Assembly: GCF_002760655.1 (NCBI RefSeq)
Contig: NZ_PDOC01000010.1
Coordinates: forward strand, 62,001 to 126,000
DNA: 64,000 nucleotides
Direction: 5' to 3'
DNA from: Massilia eurypsychrophila
Lineage (GTDB): Bacteria > Pseudomonadota > Gammaproteobacteria > Burkholderiales > Burkholderiaceae_D
Made by a program: the position numbers and the translations under genes. This document shows positions 34,491 to 42,712 of this stretch, in pieces (the stretch's first letter is position 1; every line of letters starts with the position of its first letter). The notes beneath the pieces are model-generated. The model did no database searches and was not told the DNA's origin. It was given only the letters and a program-made list of their open reading frames with translations.

Positions 34491-35237
34491 TCAGCACATG
34501 TGCTGGCCGCCGTTGATGGCAATGTTGGCGCCGGTGATGAACGCGGCCGCGTCGGAGGCCAGGTAAGCGACCAGCCCGGCCACCTCGGCCGGCTCGCCGA
34601 GCCGTCCGACCGGAATCTGCGGCAGGATCTTTTTCTCGAGGACGTCGGGCGGCACCATCTCCACCATCCGCGTGCGCAAGTAGCCGGGCGACACCGAGTT
34701 GACGGTAATGCCGTGGCGCGCCACTTCCAGCGCCAGCGCCTTGGTGAAGCCGTGCATGCCGGCTTTCGCCGCCGCGTAGTTGGCCTGGCCGAACGCACCC
34801 TGCTGGGCGTTGACCGATGAAATGTTGATGACGCGTCCCCAGCGCTGCTCCGTCATCGGTTCGAGCGCCTGGCGTGTGACGTTGAAGACGCTGTCGAGGT
34901 CGGTACGCAATACCTGGTCCCAGTCGGCATGCGCCATCTTGCGCAAGGTGCAGTCGCGCGTGATGCCGGCATTGTTGACCAGCAGGTCGAGCCGGCCCAT
35001 TTCCGCCAGCAGCTTTTGCATCATCCATTCGGTCTCGGCGAAGTCGGACACGTCGACCTTGTAGGCGCGCACACGGCAACCTTCGTCGCGCTGCGCTGCC
35101 AGCCAGCCTTCCGGACTCGGATTGTTCGGCGAGTACGTCGTTGCGACCTGGAACCCGGCGGCGTCGAGCCGCCTGCACAGCGCCGTTCCGAGCCCGCCCA
35201 TTCCACCTGTCACCAGCGCTACCTTGAGCTTTTCCAT
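34491..35237 (-). CDS. phaB: Acetoacetyl-CoA reductase (NADPH), PHB synthesis
   Basis: A 248-residue short-chain dehydrogenase. Motifs: GGMGGLGTALCRRL at the N-terminus, NNAGITRDCTLRKM, the YxxxK active site in GQANYAAAKAGMHGFTK and the typical PhaB end GANIAINGGQHM. It reduces acetoacetyl-CoA to (R)-3-hydroxybutyryl-CoA for polyhydroxybutyrate, consistent with the phasin at 11.8 kb. PhaA and PhaC are not adjacent. The start at 35237 was chosen because the Rossmann strand begins at once and GGGGTGG precedes it. Confidence 0.92.
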   Translation of the reverse strand: MEKLKVALVTGGMGGLGTALCRRLDAAGFQVATTYSPNNPSPEGWLAAQRDEGCRVRAYKVDVSDFAETEWMMQKLLAEMGRLDLLVNNAGITRDCTLRKMAHADWDQVLRTDLDSVFNVTRQALEPMTEQRWGRVINISSVNAQQGAFGQANYAAAKAGMHGFTKALALEVARHGITVNSVSPGYLRTRMVEMVPPDVLEKKILPQIPVGRLGEPAEVAGLVAYLASDAAAFITGANIAINGGQHMC

Positions 35238-35404
35238 GCTTCGGCCACCCCCAATTGTTCTTTGCACACCACGGATGCGGTGCGAAGGATCAAGTCTAGG
35301 AGACTCATCCGCGACAATATTGAGATATATCAAGGCCGGTGCTACGCGGTCAATATGGCGCAGATGAAAGAAAACCGCCGGGCCTTGCGCTTTGCCTGGG
35401 CTGC

Positions 35405-35458
35405 CAGCATGAAAAAAACCGCCGCTCCCGCAAAACGGGAAGGACGGTTTTCATGCTG
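35405..35458 (-). terminator. Long stem-loop terminator after the glycine-zipper stress gene
   Basis: Outer arms CAGCATGAAAA and TTTTCATGCTG pair over 11 bases; an inner stem TCCCG/CGGGA closes a four-to-five-base loop. A run of seven A on the plus strand supplies the T-run for leftward transcription. It lies 27 bases beyond the stop of the gene at 35485. Confidence 0.8.
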
Positions 35459-35484
35459 TCGGCTTGAGAGCCAGCGATTGCAGG

Positions 35485-36039
35485 TCAGGTAATGATGCGC
35501 GGCGTGCTCAGCGGATCGAAATCGACCCAGTCGCCATCGACGATGCTGCCTTCGGCGCGTTCGATGTGATGGGCGCCAAGGTCGCGCATCACTTCCAGCA
35601 CGCGCTGTTCCTGGCCGCCATCGGCAAGCGCGACCGCCAGCAGCATGCCCGGCTTGCGCGGCTCGGCGCGATTCTCGCCGCCCTCTTCCGCTTCGCCTTT
35701 TTCCTTCATTTTGCTGAAACTGTACAGCGAGCCGACGTGCGCGCCGACCAGGCCGCCCACGATCGGGCCGACCGGACCGGTGATGACCGAGGTGGCCGCG
35801 CCGATCGCCAGGCCGACCGCACCGCCCGCGGCGGCGCCTTCCAGCACGCCTTCCGGTGTTTCCTTGGCGCCGGGCGACTGCAGGTTGTCGCCGCCGATCG
35901 GCGTCATGTCGTGCTGACCTGGCTGGTTGACGAAGAAGCCGCTGATGTGGTCTTCGCGAAAGCCGGCGCCGACCAGTTCGCTGCGGGCGCGGTCGATTTC
36001 TTCCTGCGTTTGAAAATGACCTGCAATGATTGTCGACAT
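35485..36039 (-). CDS. General-stress protein with YflT-like domain and glycine-rich core
   Basis: A 184-residue cytosolic protein that starts MSTIIAGHFQTQEEIDRARSELVGAGF, a YflT/GSP17M-like module for a stress protein, and carries a hydrophobic Gly-rich core (LEGAAAGGAVGLAIGAATSVITGPVGPIVGGLVGAHVGSLYS) that could insert into a membrane as glycine zippers do. A perfect GGAGG ribosome site precedes the ATG. The C-terminus repeats a short module (RVLEVMRDLGAHHIERAEG). Function unproven; the family is stress induced in other bacteria. Confidence 0.75.
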   Translation of the reverse strand: MSTIIAGHFQTQEEIDRARSELVGAGFREDHISGFFVNQPGQHDMTPIGGDNLQSPGAKETPEGVLEGAAAGGAVGLAIGAATSVITGPVGPIVGGLVGAHVGSLYSFSKMKEKGEAEEGGENRAEPRKPGMLLAVALADGGQEQRVLEVMRDLGAHHIERAEGSIVDGDWVDFDPLSTPRIIT

Positions 36040-36128
36040 GCTGTATTCCTCCTGCATTAATGATGTGGCAAGCATGCGCCACCCTGCGAACTAACTCTGT
36101 ACGCCAGCGTACTTAGCGCGCCGATAGC

Positions 36129-37004
36129 TTAGCGCCATTGGCCATAGCCTGCCTCCTGCTCCGGGACAGCGGGCGGCGCATCCTGCCATTCGCGCGGATC
36201 GACCCGGTAATACTTCTCGAATTCGGCAAACAGGGCCGGGTGGCGCTCCGCCAGCTGCCACGGTTTTTCGTAGAACGTTTCGGTGGCGACGGCGAAAAAC
36301 TCGGCCGGGCTGGTCGCGCCGTAGTGGTCGAGTACGCTGTGCTGCTGGTAGTAGGCGTCGCTGCGCAGGCTGGCGAAATCTTGCGACAGCACCTGCGCCC
36401 ACTCGCGGTAGCGCGCCGGACTGCCGAGATAAGGGGCGCCGTTGTTGCTGCCCGACTCGCTGTCGAGCTGGTGGGCGAACTCGTGCAGCACAACATTCTG
36501 GCCATCGGTCCAGTCGGAGGCGCCGCGCCGCACGTGGTCCCACGACAGCACCACGCGGCCGTCGCCCCACGATTCGCCCAGCAGGTCCTGGCGCGTTTCG
36601 GTGACCACGCCGGCTTCGTCGACCTGGTTGCGCGGCACCAGGAATGCGCTCGGATACACCAGCACCGTGTCGAGCCCCGGATACACGCGGCTCGGCCGGT
36701 TCAGCAGCAGCAGGCAGGCCTGGCCGGCGATGGTCAGGCGCATTTCGTCGTCGACGACCAGGCCATCGCAGCCGACGAATTTCTTTTGAAACAAAAATTG
36801 CTGCACCCGCTGGCGCAACTGTTCCTGCAGCGGCGCCTGCAAGCGCGCGTAGACCGGGATGTTGCGGCGCAGGATGTCGACGTGCTGCTGCGGCATCGGC
36901 CGGCGCAGGGCGCGCCTCAGGCGCCAGCCGGGCGCCAGCATTGCGGCCGCCAGCGCCAGCACAATGGCGACGGTGACGATCAGCGCTTGCATTGGCGGCT
37001 GCAT
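36129..37004 (-). CDS. mtfA: Mlc titration factor A-like zinc peptidase
   Basis: A 291-residue protein with an N-terminal membrane helix (about residues 5-25), YARLQAPLQEQLRQRVQQFLFQKKFVGCDGL, and the zinc site HEFAHQLDSESG, followed by the downstream Glu in AEFFAVATETFYEKP. MtfA is a gluzincin peptidase that also binds the glucose regulator Mlc. This homologue has a membrane anchor, common in betaproteobacteria. The ATG at 37004 was chosen as the first in-frame Met before the hydrophobic segment. Confidence 0.88.
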   Translation of the reverse strand: MQPPMQALIVTVAIVLALAAAMLAPGWRLRRALRRPMPQQHVDILRRNIPVYARLQAPLQEQLRQRVQQFLFQKKFVGCDGLVVDDEMRLTIAGQACLLLLNRPSRVYPGLDTVLVYPSAFLVPRNQVDEAGVVTETRQDLLGESWGDGRVVLSWDHVRRGASDWTDGQNVVLHEFAHQLDSESGSNNGAPYLGSPARYREWAQVLSQDFASLRSDAYYQQHSVLDHYGATSPAEFFAVATETFYEKPWQLAERHPALFAEFEKYYRVDPREWQDAPPAVPEQEAGYGQWR

Positions 37005-37201
37005 GAAAGCGAAGTCGATGACATGGATTGCCTTTCTGTGAGCTCGGGAAAAGACAGGCACGGCCTGCCACACTCGCAGCAAGTGGGGATCGTTATTGTA
37101 AATTCAATCAGGAGGGTAAGGCAGAGGCGGCGCAGCGACGCGCAAGCGGGTGTGGAAGGCCGGGTCGGACAGTGCCGACCCGGGGAACTACCGGTAAATC
37201 G

Positions 37202-37813
37202 TTACGCGTGGTCCTTGTTGGCCGACGGCGCGGCGCCGAACAGCGCGGCTACCAGCGGATCGCGTGCAACCGGGCTGCGGTTGACCCGGATCGCATAATG
37301 GGTGTCGTCGGCCAGGATGTGGAAGTGGCGGCCGGTGCCTGCCATGCTCTGCTCGCGCAGGCCCGGACGCTCCTTGCGCGGGGCGGCGCCTTCGCGTTTC
37401 GGCTGCACGATGGCGGCCAGGAACGCCTTGACCCGGTCAGGATCGGGCGAAATCTGGTACACCGCCTTGCCGAGGTAGGTGGCGGTACCCTCGATGTAGC
37501 GTGCCAGTTCGATCACGCCGGCTTCGCGCAGGTCGCGGATGTATTTGCGCGCGCCGGATGGCGAAAACTTCAGGAACCAGGCGATTTCGTCGGCCAGCAT
37601 TTCGTGAGTCGACAATTCGCCGATCAGTTTCTGCATGTTTTCGATGCGGCGCTGGGTTGCCGAGGTCGAGCGCACACGCTCGATCGGTGCCATCGAGATG
37701 GGCGCCCGTTCAGTCGGCTGCGGCGCAATGCGCTCGATCAGGGCCGAATTGCCGGAATTGTGCATTGCGCCCAGGTCGCCTTGCGTTGCGTTATGGTTTG
37801 TCGGTGCATGCAT
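37202..37813 (-). CDS. Winged-helix DNA-binding protein, unknown target
   Basis: A 203-residue protein. An Asn/His/Thr-rich flexible N-terminus is followed by a winged helix (about residues 60-120) reading IGELSTHEMLADEIAWFLKFSPSGARKYIRDLREAGVIELARYIEG, then a Lys/Arg-rich linker and a C-terminal segment resembling a small beta unit (HFHILADDTHYAIRVNR). GGAG lies 8 bases before the chosen ATG, and the frame upstream to 38011 lacks homology. It diverges from the collagen-like lipoprotein gene across 307 bases. Confidence 0.6.
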   Translation of the reverse strand: MHAPTNHNATQGDLGAMHNSGNSALIERIAPQPTERAPISMAPIERVRSTSATQRRIENMQKLIGELSTHEMLADEIAWFLKFSPSGARKYIRDLREAGVIELARYIEGTATYLGKAVYQISPDPDRVKAFLAAIVQPKREGAAPRKERPGLREQSMAGTGRHFHILADDTHYAIRVNRSPVARDPLVAALFGAAPSANKDHA

Positions 37814-38120
37814 GTTGAGTGCTCCATGAAAGAGATGGTTCATTGATCCGGGATCGCGTCGGTTGTGGTGTTTGACCAGCACAACAACATCGCGGTTCCC
37901 CTTACGTTGTACCCAGATTGCCTGTGTCATGGACACTGGTCTGTGCGCCATCGAACATTTCATATGATTCATGTTTTCAAACATAAAAAACGAGCGTGTG
38001 AGCAATTGCACTGTGCGTTGGCGTACAGATCGACAGTACTTACTTGATTAAGATGGGCTTGTTCGCGTGAAATTGCGTGCGCATCGATACAGATGTCATA
38101 ACTTATATAGAGGACCCACC
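37814..38120. other. Divergent intergenic region, no gene seen
   Basis: 307 bases between the leftward winged-helix gene and the rightward collagen-like lipoprotein gene. Promoters for both must lie here. Part of it is AT-rich (around 37965-37995 and 38090-38110). No convincing coding frame, repeat or RNA gene was found. Confidence 0.5.
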
Positions 38121-38387
38121 ATGAAAACTACCCTGCTCGTAGCAATGTTCGCCGTTATCGGCCTGACCGCATGCGAAAAAACCACCGTCAACCCACCGGC
38201 CACGACCACCGTCGTGACCCCAACGGTTGAAACGCCAGTTGCCGTTCCAGGCCCTGCAGGCGAGCCTGGCGCTTCTGGCGCTGCCGGCGCTCCCGGCGCT
38301 ACTGGTGCCACTGGCGCCGAAGGCAAAGCTGGCGAGCCTGGCAAAACTGGCGACACCGTCATCGTCGTTCCAGAAAAAACCAACTAA
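38121..38387 (+). CDS. Small collagen-like lipoprotein
   Basis: An 88-residue protein with a lipoprotein signal (VIGLTAC, Cys at 18). The mature part has a Thr/Val/Pro-rich spacer and then about twelve Gly-x-y triplets (GPAGEPGASGAAGAPGATG and onwards) before a short VIVVPEKTN tail. Gly-x-y runs form collagen-like triple helices in bacterial surface proteins. GAGGA precedes the ATG. It ends in a strong terminator and stands alone. Confidence 0.8.
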   Translation: MKTTLLVAMFAVIGLTACEKTTVNPPATTTVVTPTVETPVAVPGPAGEPGASGAAGAPGATGATGAEGKAGEPGKTGDTVIVVPEKTN

Positions 38388-38422
38388 GTGACTCCAGCCC
38401 CCTCGCGGGCTTGTGAAGTGCG

Positions 38423-38465
38423 AAAAGCGCCGCCGCGGACCCTGGTCCGTCGCGGCGCTTTTTTT
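38423..38465 (+). terminator. Strong terminator after the collagen-like lipoprotein
   Basis: AAAGCGCCGC pairs with GCGGCGCTTT over an inner GGAC/GTCC stem, followed by a run of T. Confidence 0.9.
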
Positions 38466-38520
38466 CGTCCGCGTTGTAAAGGAGCTAAACTTGCGGACCT
38501 GAACCATTAAAGCGCTACTT

Positions 38521-39897
38521 ATGCGAACCCGCCTGCTGCTGTTTTGCCCCCTGCTTCCCCTGCTGATGCCGCTGACCGCCAGCGCCGGCCCGGCCGGCTC
38601 GGACGTGCTGGTCGACTTTCTCTCGATCCCCGGCAGCGCCGGCCTGGGCGCGATCCAGCGGCGCGCGTACTCGCCCTACCGCGGCGCAGCCGTCAGCCAG
38701 GACCTGGTGCCGCTGTACATGTATGAAGGCAAGCAGGTCTACCTGCACGCCACCCGCGCCGGCTGGAAGCTCAGCGAGCGTTCCGAACACGACCTCGAAG
38801 TGTTTGTCGACTACCGCTTCGAAGGTTTTCCGGCCGACCAGACGCCGCCGCTGCTGCAGGGCATGGCGCGCCGCAATCCCGGCGTCGACGTCGGCATCGC
38901 CTACCGCAAGCGCAAAAGCTGGGGCAACCTCGACGTCGAAGTGCTGCACGACGCCAACAACGCCAGCCACGGCAGCGAAACACGGCTCGGCTACAGCCTC
39001 GACCTGCAAAACGGCCGCCTGCACCTGCGCCCGAGCGTGGCGATTGCGCGCCGCAGCGCCAATCTGAACAATTATTACTACGGCGTGCGCGCCAGCGAGG
39101 CGCGCGCCGACCGTCCCGCCTATCTCCCCGGCAGCGGCGTCGACTGGACCGCCAGCCTGTTCGGCTACTACGAGCTGAGCCAGCGCTGGCGGCTGCTCGG
39201 CGGCATCGGCGTCACCGGCCTGGCCGACGGCGTGCGGCACAGCCCGATCGTCGAAGACAAGCTGCAGCCGAACGCGATGGTCGGCGCGGCCTACGACTTC
39301 GGCAGCCACAAGCCGTATTCCGAGCCGGGCCTGCCGCTGCACCTGAAGCTGTACGGCGGGCGCGCCACCGAGTGCAACTTCCTGCCCGCCGCGACGTTCC
39401 GCTGCGGCTCGACCCGCACCCCGGACGACACCCGCATCTGGGGCTTCGACGTCGGCCGCCCGCTGGTCGAGCGGGTCAACGGCTGGCCGTTCGACTTCGT
39501 CGGCTACATCGGCGTGCAGCTGCACGACGAACGCGGCCGCGCCGCCGACAGCCTGCAGCTGAACGCCCAGATCAAGGCGTACTACTATGGCTTTCCGTGG
39601 AGCGGTGCGGTGCGCACCCGGGTCGGCTTCGGCGCCGGCTTTTCGATGGCGCAACGGGTGCCGCTGGTCGAGCTGCAGGACCAGGCCCGGCGCGGGCGCG
39701 ACACCTCGCGCTTTCTGAACTATCTCGATCCTTCGCTCGACGTCAGCCTGGGCGACCTGGTCGGCTCGAAGCGGCTCAAGGAAACCCTGGGGATCGGCAT
39801 TTCGCACCGCTCCGGCATCTTCGGCGCCTCGCAAATCCTCGGCAATATCAATGGCGGCTCGAACTACTTGTACGGCTACATCGAGGCGAAGATGTAA
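38521..39897 (+). CDS. MipA/OmpV-type outer membrane barrel protein
   Basis: A 458-residue outer membrane protein. A signal peptide (cut near ASAG) is followed by repeated amphipathic strands; SPYRGAAVSQDLVPLYMYEGKQVYLHATRAGWKL is the MipA/OmpV signature and SYLYGYIEAKM-like aromatic ending closes the barrel. It is longer than MipA (about 250), with an added second half of extra strands beyond residue 250 (GLPLHLKLYGGRATECNFL...). MipA proteins help assemble murein hydrolases or serve as channels. The role of the extension is unknown. Confidence 0.75.
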   Translation: MRTRLLLFCPLLPLLMPLTASAGPAGSDVLVDFLSIPGSAGLGAIQRRAYSPYRGAAVSQDLVPLYMYEGKQVYLHATRAGWKLSERSEHDLEVFVDYRFEGFPADQTPPLLQGMARRNPGVDVGIAYRKRKSWGNLDVEVLHDANNASHGSETRLGYSLDLQNGRLHLRPSVAIARRSANLNNYYYGVRASEARADRPAYLPGSGVDWTASLFGYYELSQRWRLLGGIGVTGLADGVRHSPIVEDKLQPNAMVGAAYDFGSHKPYSEPGLPLHLKLYGGRATECNFLPAATFRCGSTRTPDDTRIWGFDVGRPLVERVNGWPFDFVGYIGVQLHDERGRAADSLQLNAQIKAYYYGFPWSGAVRTRVGFGAGFSMAQRVPLVELQDQARRGRDTSRFLNYLDPSLDVSLGDLVGSKRLKETLGIGISHRSGIFGASQILGNINGGSNYLYGYIEAKM

Positions 39898-40036
39898 CCA
39901 CGGCATGCAACGCGGCGCGCCAGCGCAAATGACGGCGAGACAATCGCCAAGATACGGAACTCCCAAGTTAAATCTTCGTCCAACATCTCCGATGGCTGAA
40001 GAACAATTTATTTTTTTAACGTTACGGGAGTTTTCT

Positions 40037-41065
40037 GTGAATAATTCAAAAAAAGTTGCCTTGGCAGCTGCGTTGCTATGCTCCGCCGGGATCAGCCTGG
40101 CACAAGAAATCAATCCGTCCTGGTACATCCAGCCGAGCGTGGTCGGCGTGAAGGTCGACCGCGAATTCGGCCTGGACGAGCGCGACTATGGTGGCGCCGT
40201 CAAGTTCGGCAAACCAATTTCTCAGCGCTGGGACATCCAGATCGGCGCCAGCCACATCCGCGCCGAAGGCGGCGGCACCGACTACAAGCAGACCCTGCTC
40301 GGCGCCGACGCCCTGATGATGCTGTCACGCAAAAACTTCCGTCCGTTCATCTTGTTCGGCATCGGCGCCCAGCGCGACAAGCTGGAAAGCCCGCTGCTGC
40401 GCCGCAGCGCCACCTCGCCCTTCCTGACCGCCGGCCTCGGCTTCCAGCTGGGCCTGTCGGACCAGTGGTCGATGCAGGCCGACCTGCGCTCGGTGCGTGG
40501 CTTCCTCGACCGCGAGGATTTTGGCTTCCGCCGCAGCAATAACAAATACCTGACCGTCGGCTTCAACTACGCCTTCAACAAACCGGCGCCGCCACCACCG
40601 CCACCGGCGCCGCCGCCACCGCCGGAGCCGGCCGTCCAGCCGCCGCCGCCGCCGCCACCACCGCCGCCGCCACCACCGCCACGGTTTGAAAAGGTCACGC
40701 TGTCGGCAACCGAGCTGTTCGCCTTCAACAGCGCCAACCTGACGATGCCGCAGCCTCGGCTTGACGAGATCGCCGCGGCGCTGCAGGCCGATCCGAGCAT
40801 CACCGACGTCGACATCGTCGGTTACGCCGACCGCCTCGGCTCAGCCAAGTACAACAAGGCGCTGTCGGAGAAGCGTGCGAATGCCGTGCGCAGCTACCTG
40901 GTGGCGAAAGGCATCGAGGGCGGCCGCCTGAAGGCGATTGGCCGTGGCGAAGAAAATCCGGTGGTGCAATGCGACCAGAAGAAACGCGCCGAGCTGATCA
41001 AGTGTCTCGAGCCGAACCGCCGCGTTGAAGTGGAACAGATCACAATCGAGAAACGCGTACAATAA
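40037..41065 (+). CDS. OmpA-family protein with poly-proline linker
   Basis: A 342-residue protein beginning at a GTG with GGGAG 6 bases upstream. Signal peptide (cut near SLAQ), N-terminal eight-strand OmpA-like barrel to about residue 175, a linker holding two proline runs of up to 14 residues, and a C-terminal OmpA peptidoglycan-binding domain with ELFAFNSANLTMPQPRLDEIA and IVGYADRLGSAKYNKALSEKRA. It links the outer membrane to peptidoglycan. A GGGCCC hairpin terminator follows at 41091. Confidence 0.9.
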   Translation: MNNSKKVALAAALLCSAGISLAQEINPSWYIQPSVVGVKVDREFGLDERDYGGAVKFGKPISQRWDIQIGASHIRAEGGGTDYKQTLLGADALMMLSRKNFRPFILFGIGAQRDKLESPLLRRSATSPFLTAGLGFQLGLSDQWSMQADLRSVRGFLDREDFGFRRSNNKYLTVGFNYAFNKPAPPPPPPAPPPPPEPAVQPPPPPPPPPPPPPPRFEKVTLSATELFAFNSANLTMPQPRLDEIAAALQADPSITDVDIVGYADRLGSAKYNKALSEKRANAVRSYLVAKGIEGGRLKAIGRGEENPVVQCDQKKRAELIKCLEPNRRVEVEQITIEKRVQ

Positions 41066-41090
41066 GTACAACGTTGCAATAGACCTCTCG

Positions 41091-41119
41091 ATGGGCCCTG
41101 CTGGGGCCCATTTTTTTTT
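41091..41119 (+). terminator. Rho-independent terminator of the OmpA-family gene
   Basis: ATGGGCCC and GGGCCCAT flank a short loop and are followed by nine T. It lies only 11 bases before the next start codon, so some transcription into the YihY gene may need readthrough. Confidence 0.88.
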
Positions 41120-41129
41120 GGAGACAGGC

Positions 41130-42053
41130 ATGATCGAAGTGAAACAATGGATCCCTTTTTCGGGACGCGTGCTGCATGTGCTGCGCTGTGCGGTCAGTGA
41201 ATGGTTCGACCACCGCGACGCCAGCCGAGGCGCCGCGCTGGCGTTCTACACGCTGTTTTCGATGGCGCCTATCCTGGTATTGGTGATCGCCGTGGCCGGC
41301 TTTTTCTACGGCGCCGAAGCGGCCCAGGGCCAGCTGCTCGGGCAGCTGCGCGGGCTGATGGGTGAAAAAGGCGCCGAAGCGATCCAGCTGGTGCTGGCCG
41401 GCGCGCGCAACGAGGAAAGCGGCCTGAAGGCCACCATCATTGCCACCGCCCTGCTGCTGTTCGGCGCCACCAGCGTGTTCGCCGAACTGAAGGACAGCCT
41501 CGACGAGATCTGGGGCGTGCCGAAACCGACCGGCCCGACCTGGTGGGACGTCCTTCGCACGCGCCTGCTCTCGTTCGGCCTGATCCTGGTGTTGGGCTTT
41601 TTACTGATGGTGTCGCTGGTGGTCAGCGCGGCGCTGGCAATCCTGGAAAACTTCGTCGGCGGCCTGTACAAGGACGCCACCGTGATCCTGTCGTGGATCG
41701 CCTGGCTGATCAGCTTTGGCGTCATCGCGGTGCTGTTCGGCGTGATCTACAAGCTGCTGCCGCGCATCAAGCTGTCGTGGCGTGACGTCACCATCGGCGC
41801 GCTCGGCACGGCGGCGATGTTCGAACTGGGCAAATACCTGATCGGCCTGTACATCGGCAACAGCGGCGTGGCCAACAGTTTCGGCGCGGCCGGCTCGACC
41901 ATCGCGATGTTGCTGTGGGTGTATTACTCGGCGCAGATATTCTTCCTCGGCGCCGAGTTCGCGCGCCAGTACGCCCTGCAGCTGGGCAGCCTGCGCCACA
42001 AGCCGGCCGAAGAAACCGGCGCCGACAACAAGGGCGCAGTGCGCACCGGCTAA
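41130..42053 (+). CDS. YihY/BrkB-type inner membrane protein
   Basis: A 307-residue polytopic protein with about six hydrophobic helices. GAALAFYTLFSMAPILVLVIAVAG opens the family and IGLYIGNSGVANSFGAAGSTIAMLLWVYYSAQIFFLGAEFARQ is its conserved second half. Once wrongly named ribonuclease BN; the family is linked to envelope transport and serum resistance. GAGACAGG precedes the ATG. The YdcF-like gene begins 3 bases after the stop. Confidence 0.85.
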   Translation: MIEVKQWIPFSGRVLHVLRCAVSEWFDHRDASRGAALAFYTLFSMAPILVLVIAVAGFFYGAEAAQGQLLGQLRGLMGEKGAEAIQLVLAGARNEESGLKATIIATALLLFGATSVFAELKDSLDEIWGVPKPTGPTWWDVLRTRLLSFGLILVLGFLLMVSLVVSAALAILENFVGGLYKDATVILSWIAWLISFGVIAVLFGVIYKLLPRIKLSWRDVTIGALGTAAMFELGKYLIGLYIGNSGVANSFGAAGSTIAMLLWVYYSAQIFFLGAEFARQYALQLGSLRHKPAEETGADNKGAVRTG

Positions 42054-42056
42054 CGG

Positions 42057-42689
42057 ATGGACACCGACCGTATGGCAACCGATATGACGAGCGACGAGTT
42101 GCAGCGCATTGCCGCCTACATGATGCCGTCGCTGCCGGCATGCGTTTCCGATCTTGGTTTTCTGTTCGGCACCCGCCAGGGCGTACCGGAATTTTGTGCG
42201 GTGGCGCACCGGCTCTGGCAGGACGGCATGTTCAGCCGGCTCTTGATTTCCGGTGGGCGGACCGGGTCGTCCCCTATTGCCGAGGCCGACATGATCGCCG
42301 CCAGGCTGATCGGGCTCGGCATGCCGGAAACCGCGCTCATCCTGGAGACGGCAGCGACCAACACCGGCGAGAACGTGCGCTTCGGCCGCGCCAGGGTCGC
42401 CGAGGTGATGGACCTGGCGGCGATCGGCAGTGTCGTGGTGATCGGGAAAATATGCTCGACCCGGCGCTACCTGATGACGATGCAACGTCACTGGCCTGGC
42501 TTGCGCTTGTCGGTTTGTCCGGTGAACTACTTCAGTGTACCTGACCAGCGCTGGCATGAACACGCGGAATTTCGCTCCCGCGTGCTGGGCGAATTCGACA
42601 AGATCCCGCGTTACCTGGCTGAAGGCTTTCTGCAGGAGATACGCGGTTGCCCGGCATATCCGCAGCTTGCGCCGCGCCAGCCTCGGTAG
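42057..42689 (+). CDS. YdcF (DUF218) family protein
   Basis: A 210-residue, apparently cytosolic protein of the YdcF type: LLISGGRTG, AADMIAARLIGLGMPETALILETAATNTGENV (family core, LE..AxNTxEN) and RRYLMTMQRHWPGLRLSV. The DUF218 fold binds nucleotide-like ligands; ElyC/SanA members act in envelope assembly, but this one lacks a membrane anchor. It starts 3 bases after the YihY gene and is translationally linked to it. Confidence 0.85.
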   Translation: MDTDRMATDMTSDELQRIAAYMMPSLPACVSDLGFLFGTRQGVPEFCAVAHRLWQDGMFSRLLISGGRTGSSPIAEADMIAARLIGLGMPETALILETAATNTGENVRFGRARVAEVMDLAAIGSVVVIGKICSTRRYLMTMQRHWPGLRLSVCPVNYFSVPDQRWHEHAEFRSRVLGEFDKIPRYLAEGFLQEIRGCPAYPQLAPRQPR

Positions 42690-42712
42690 GCGGGATCGCC
42701 CGCCGCTCCAGC

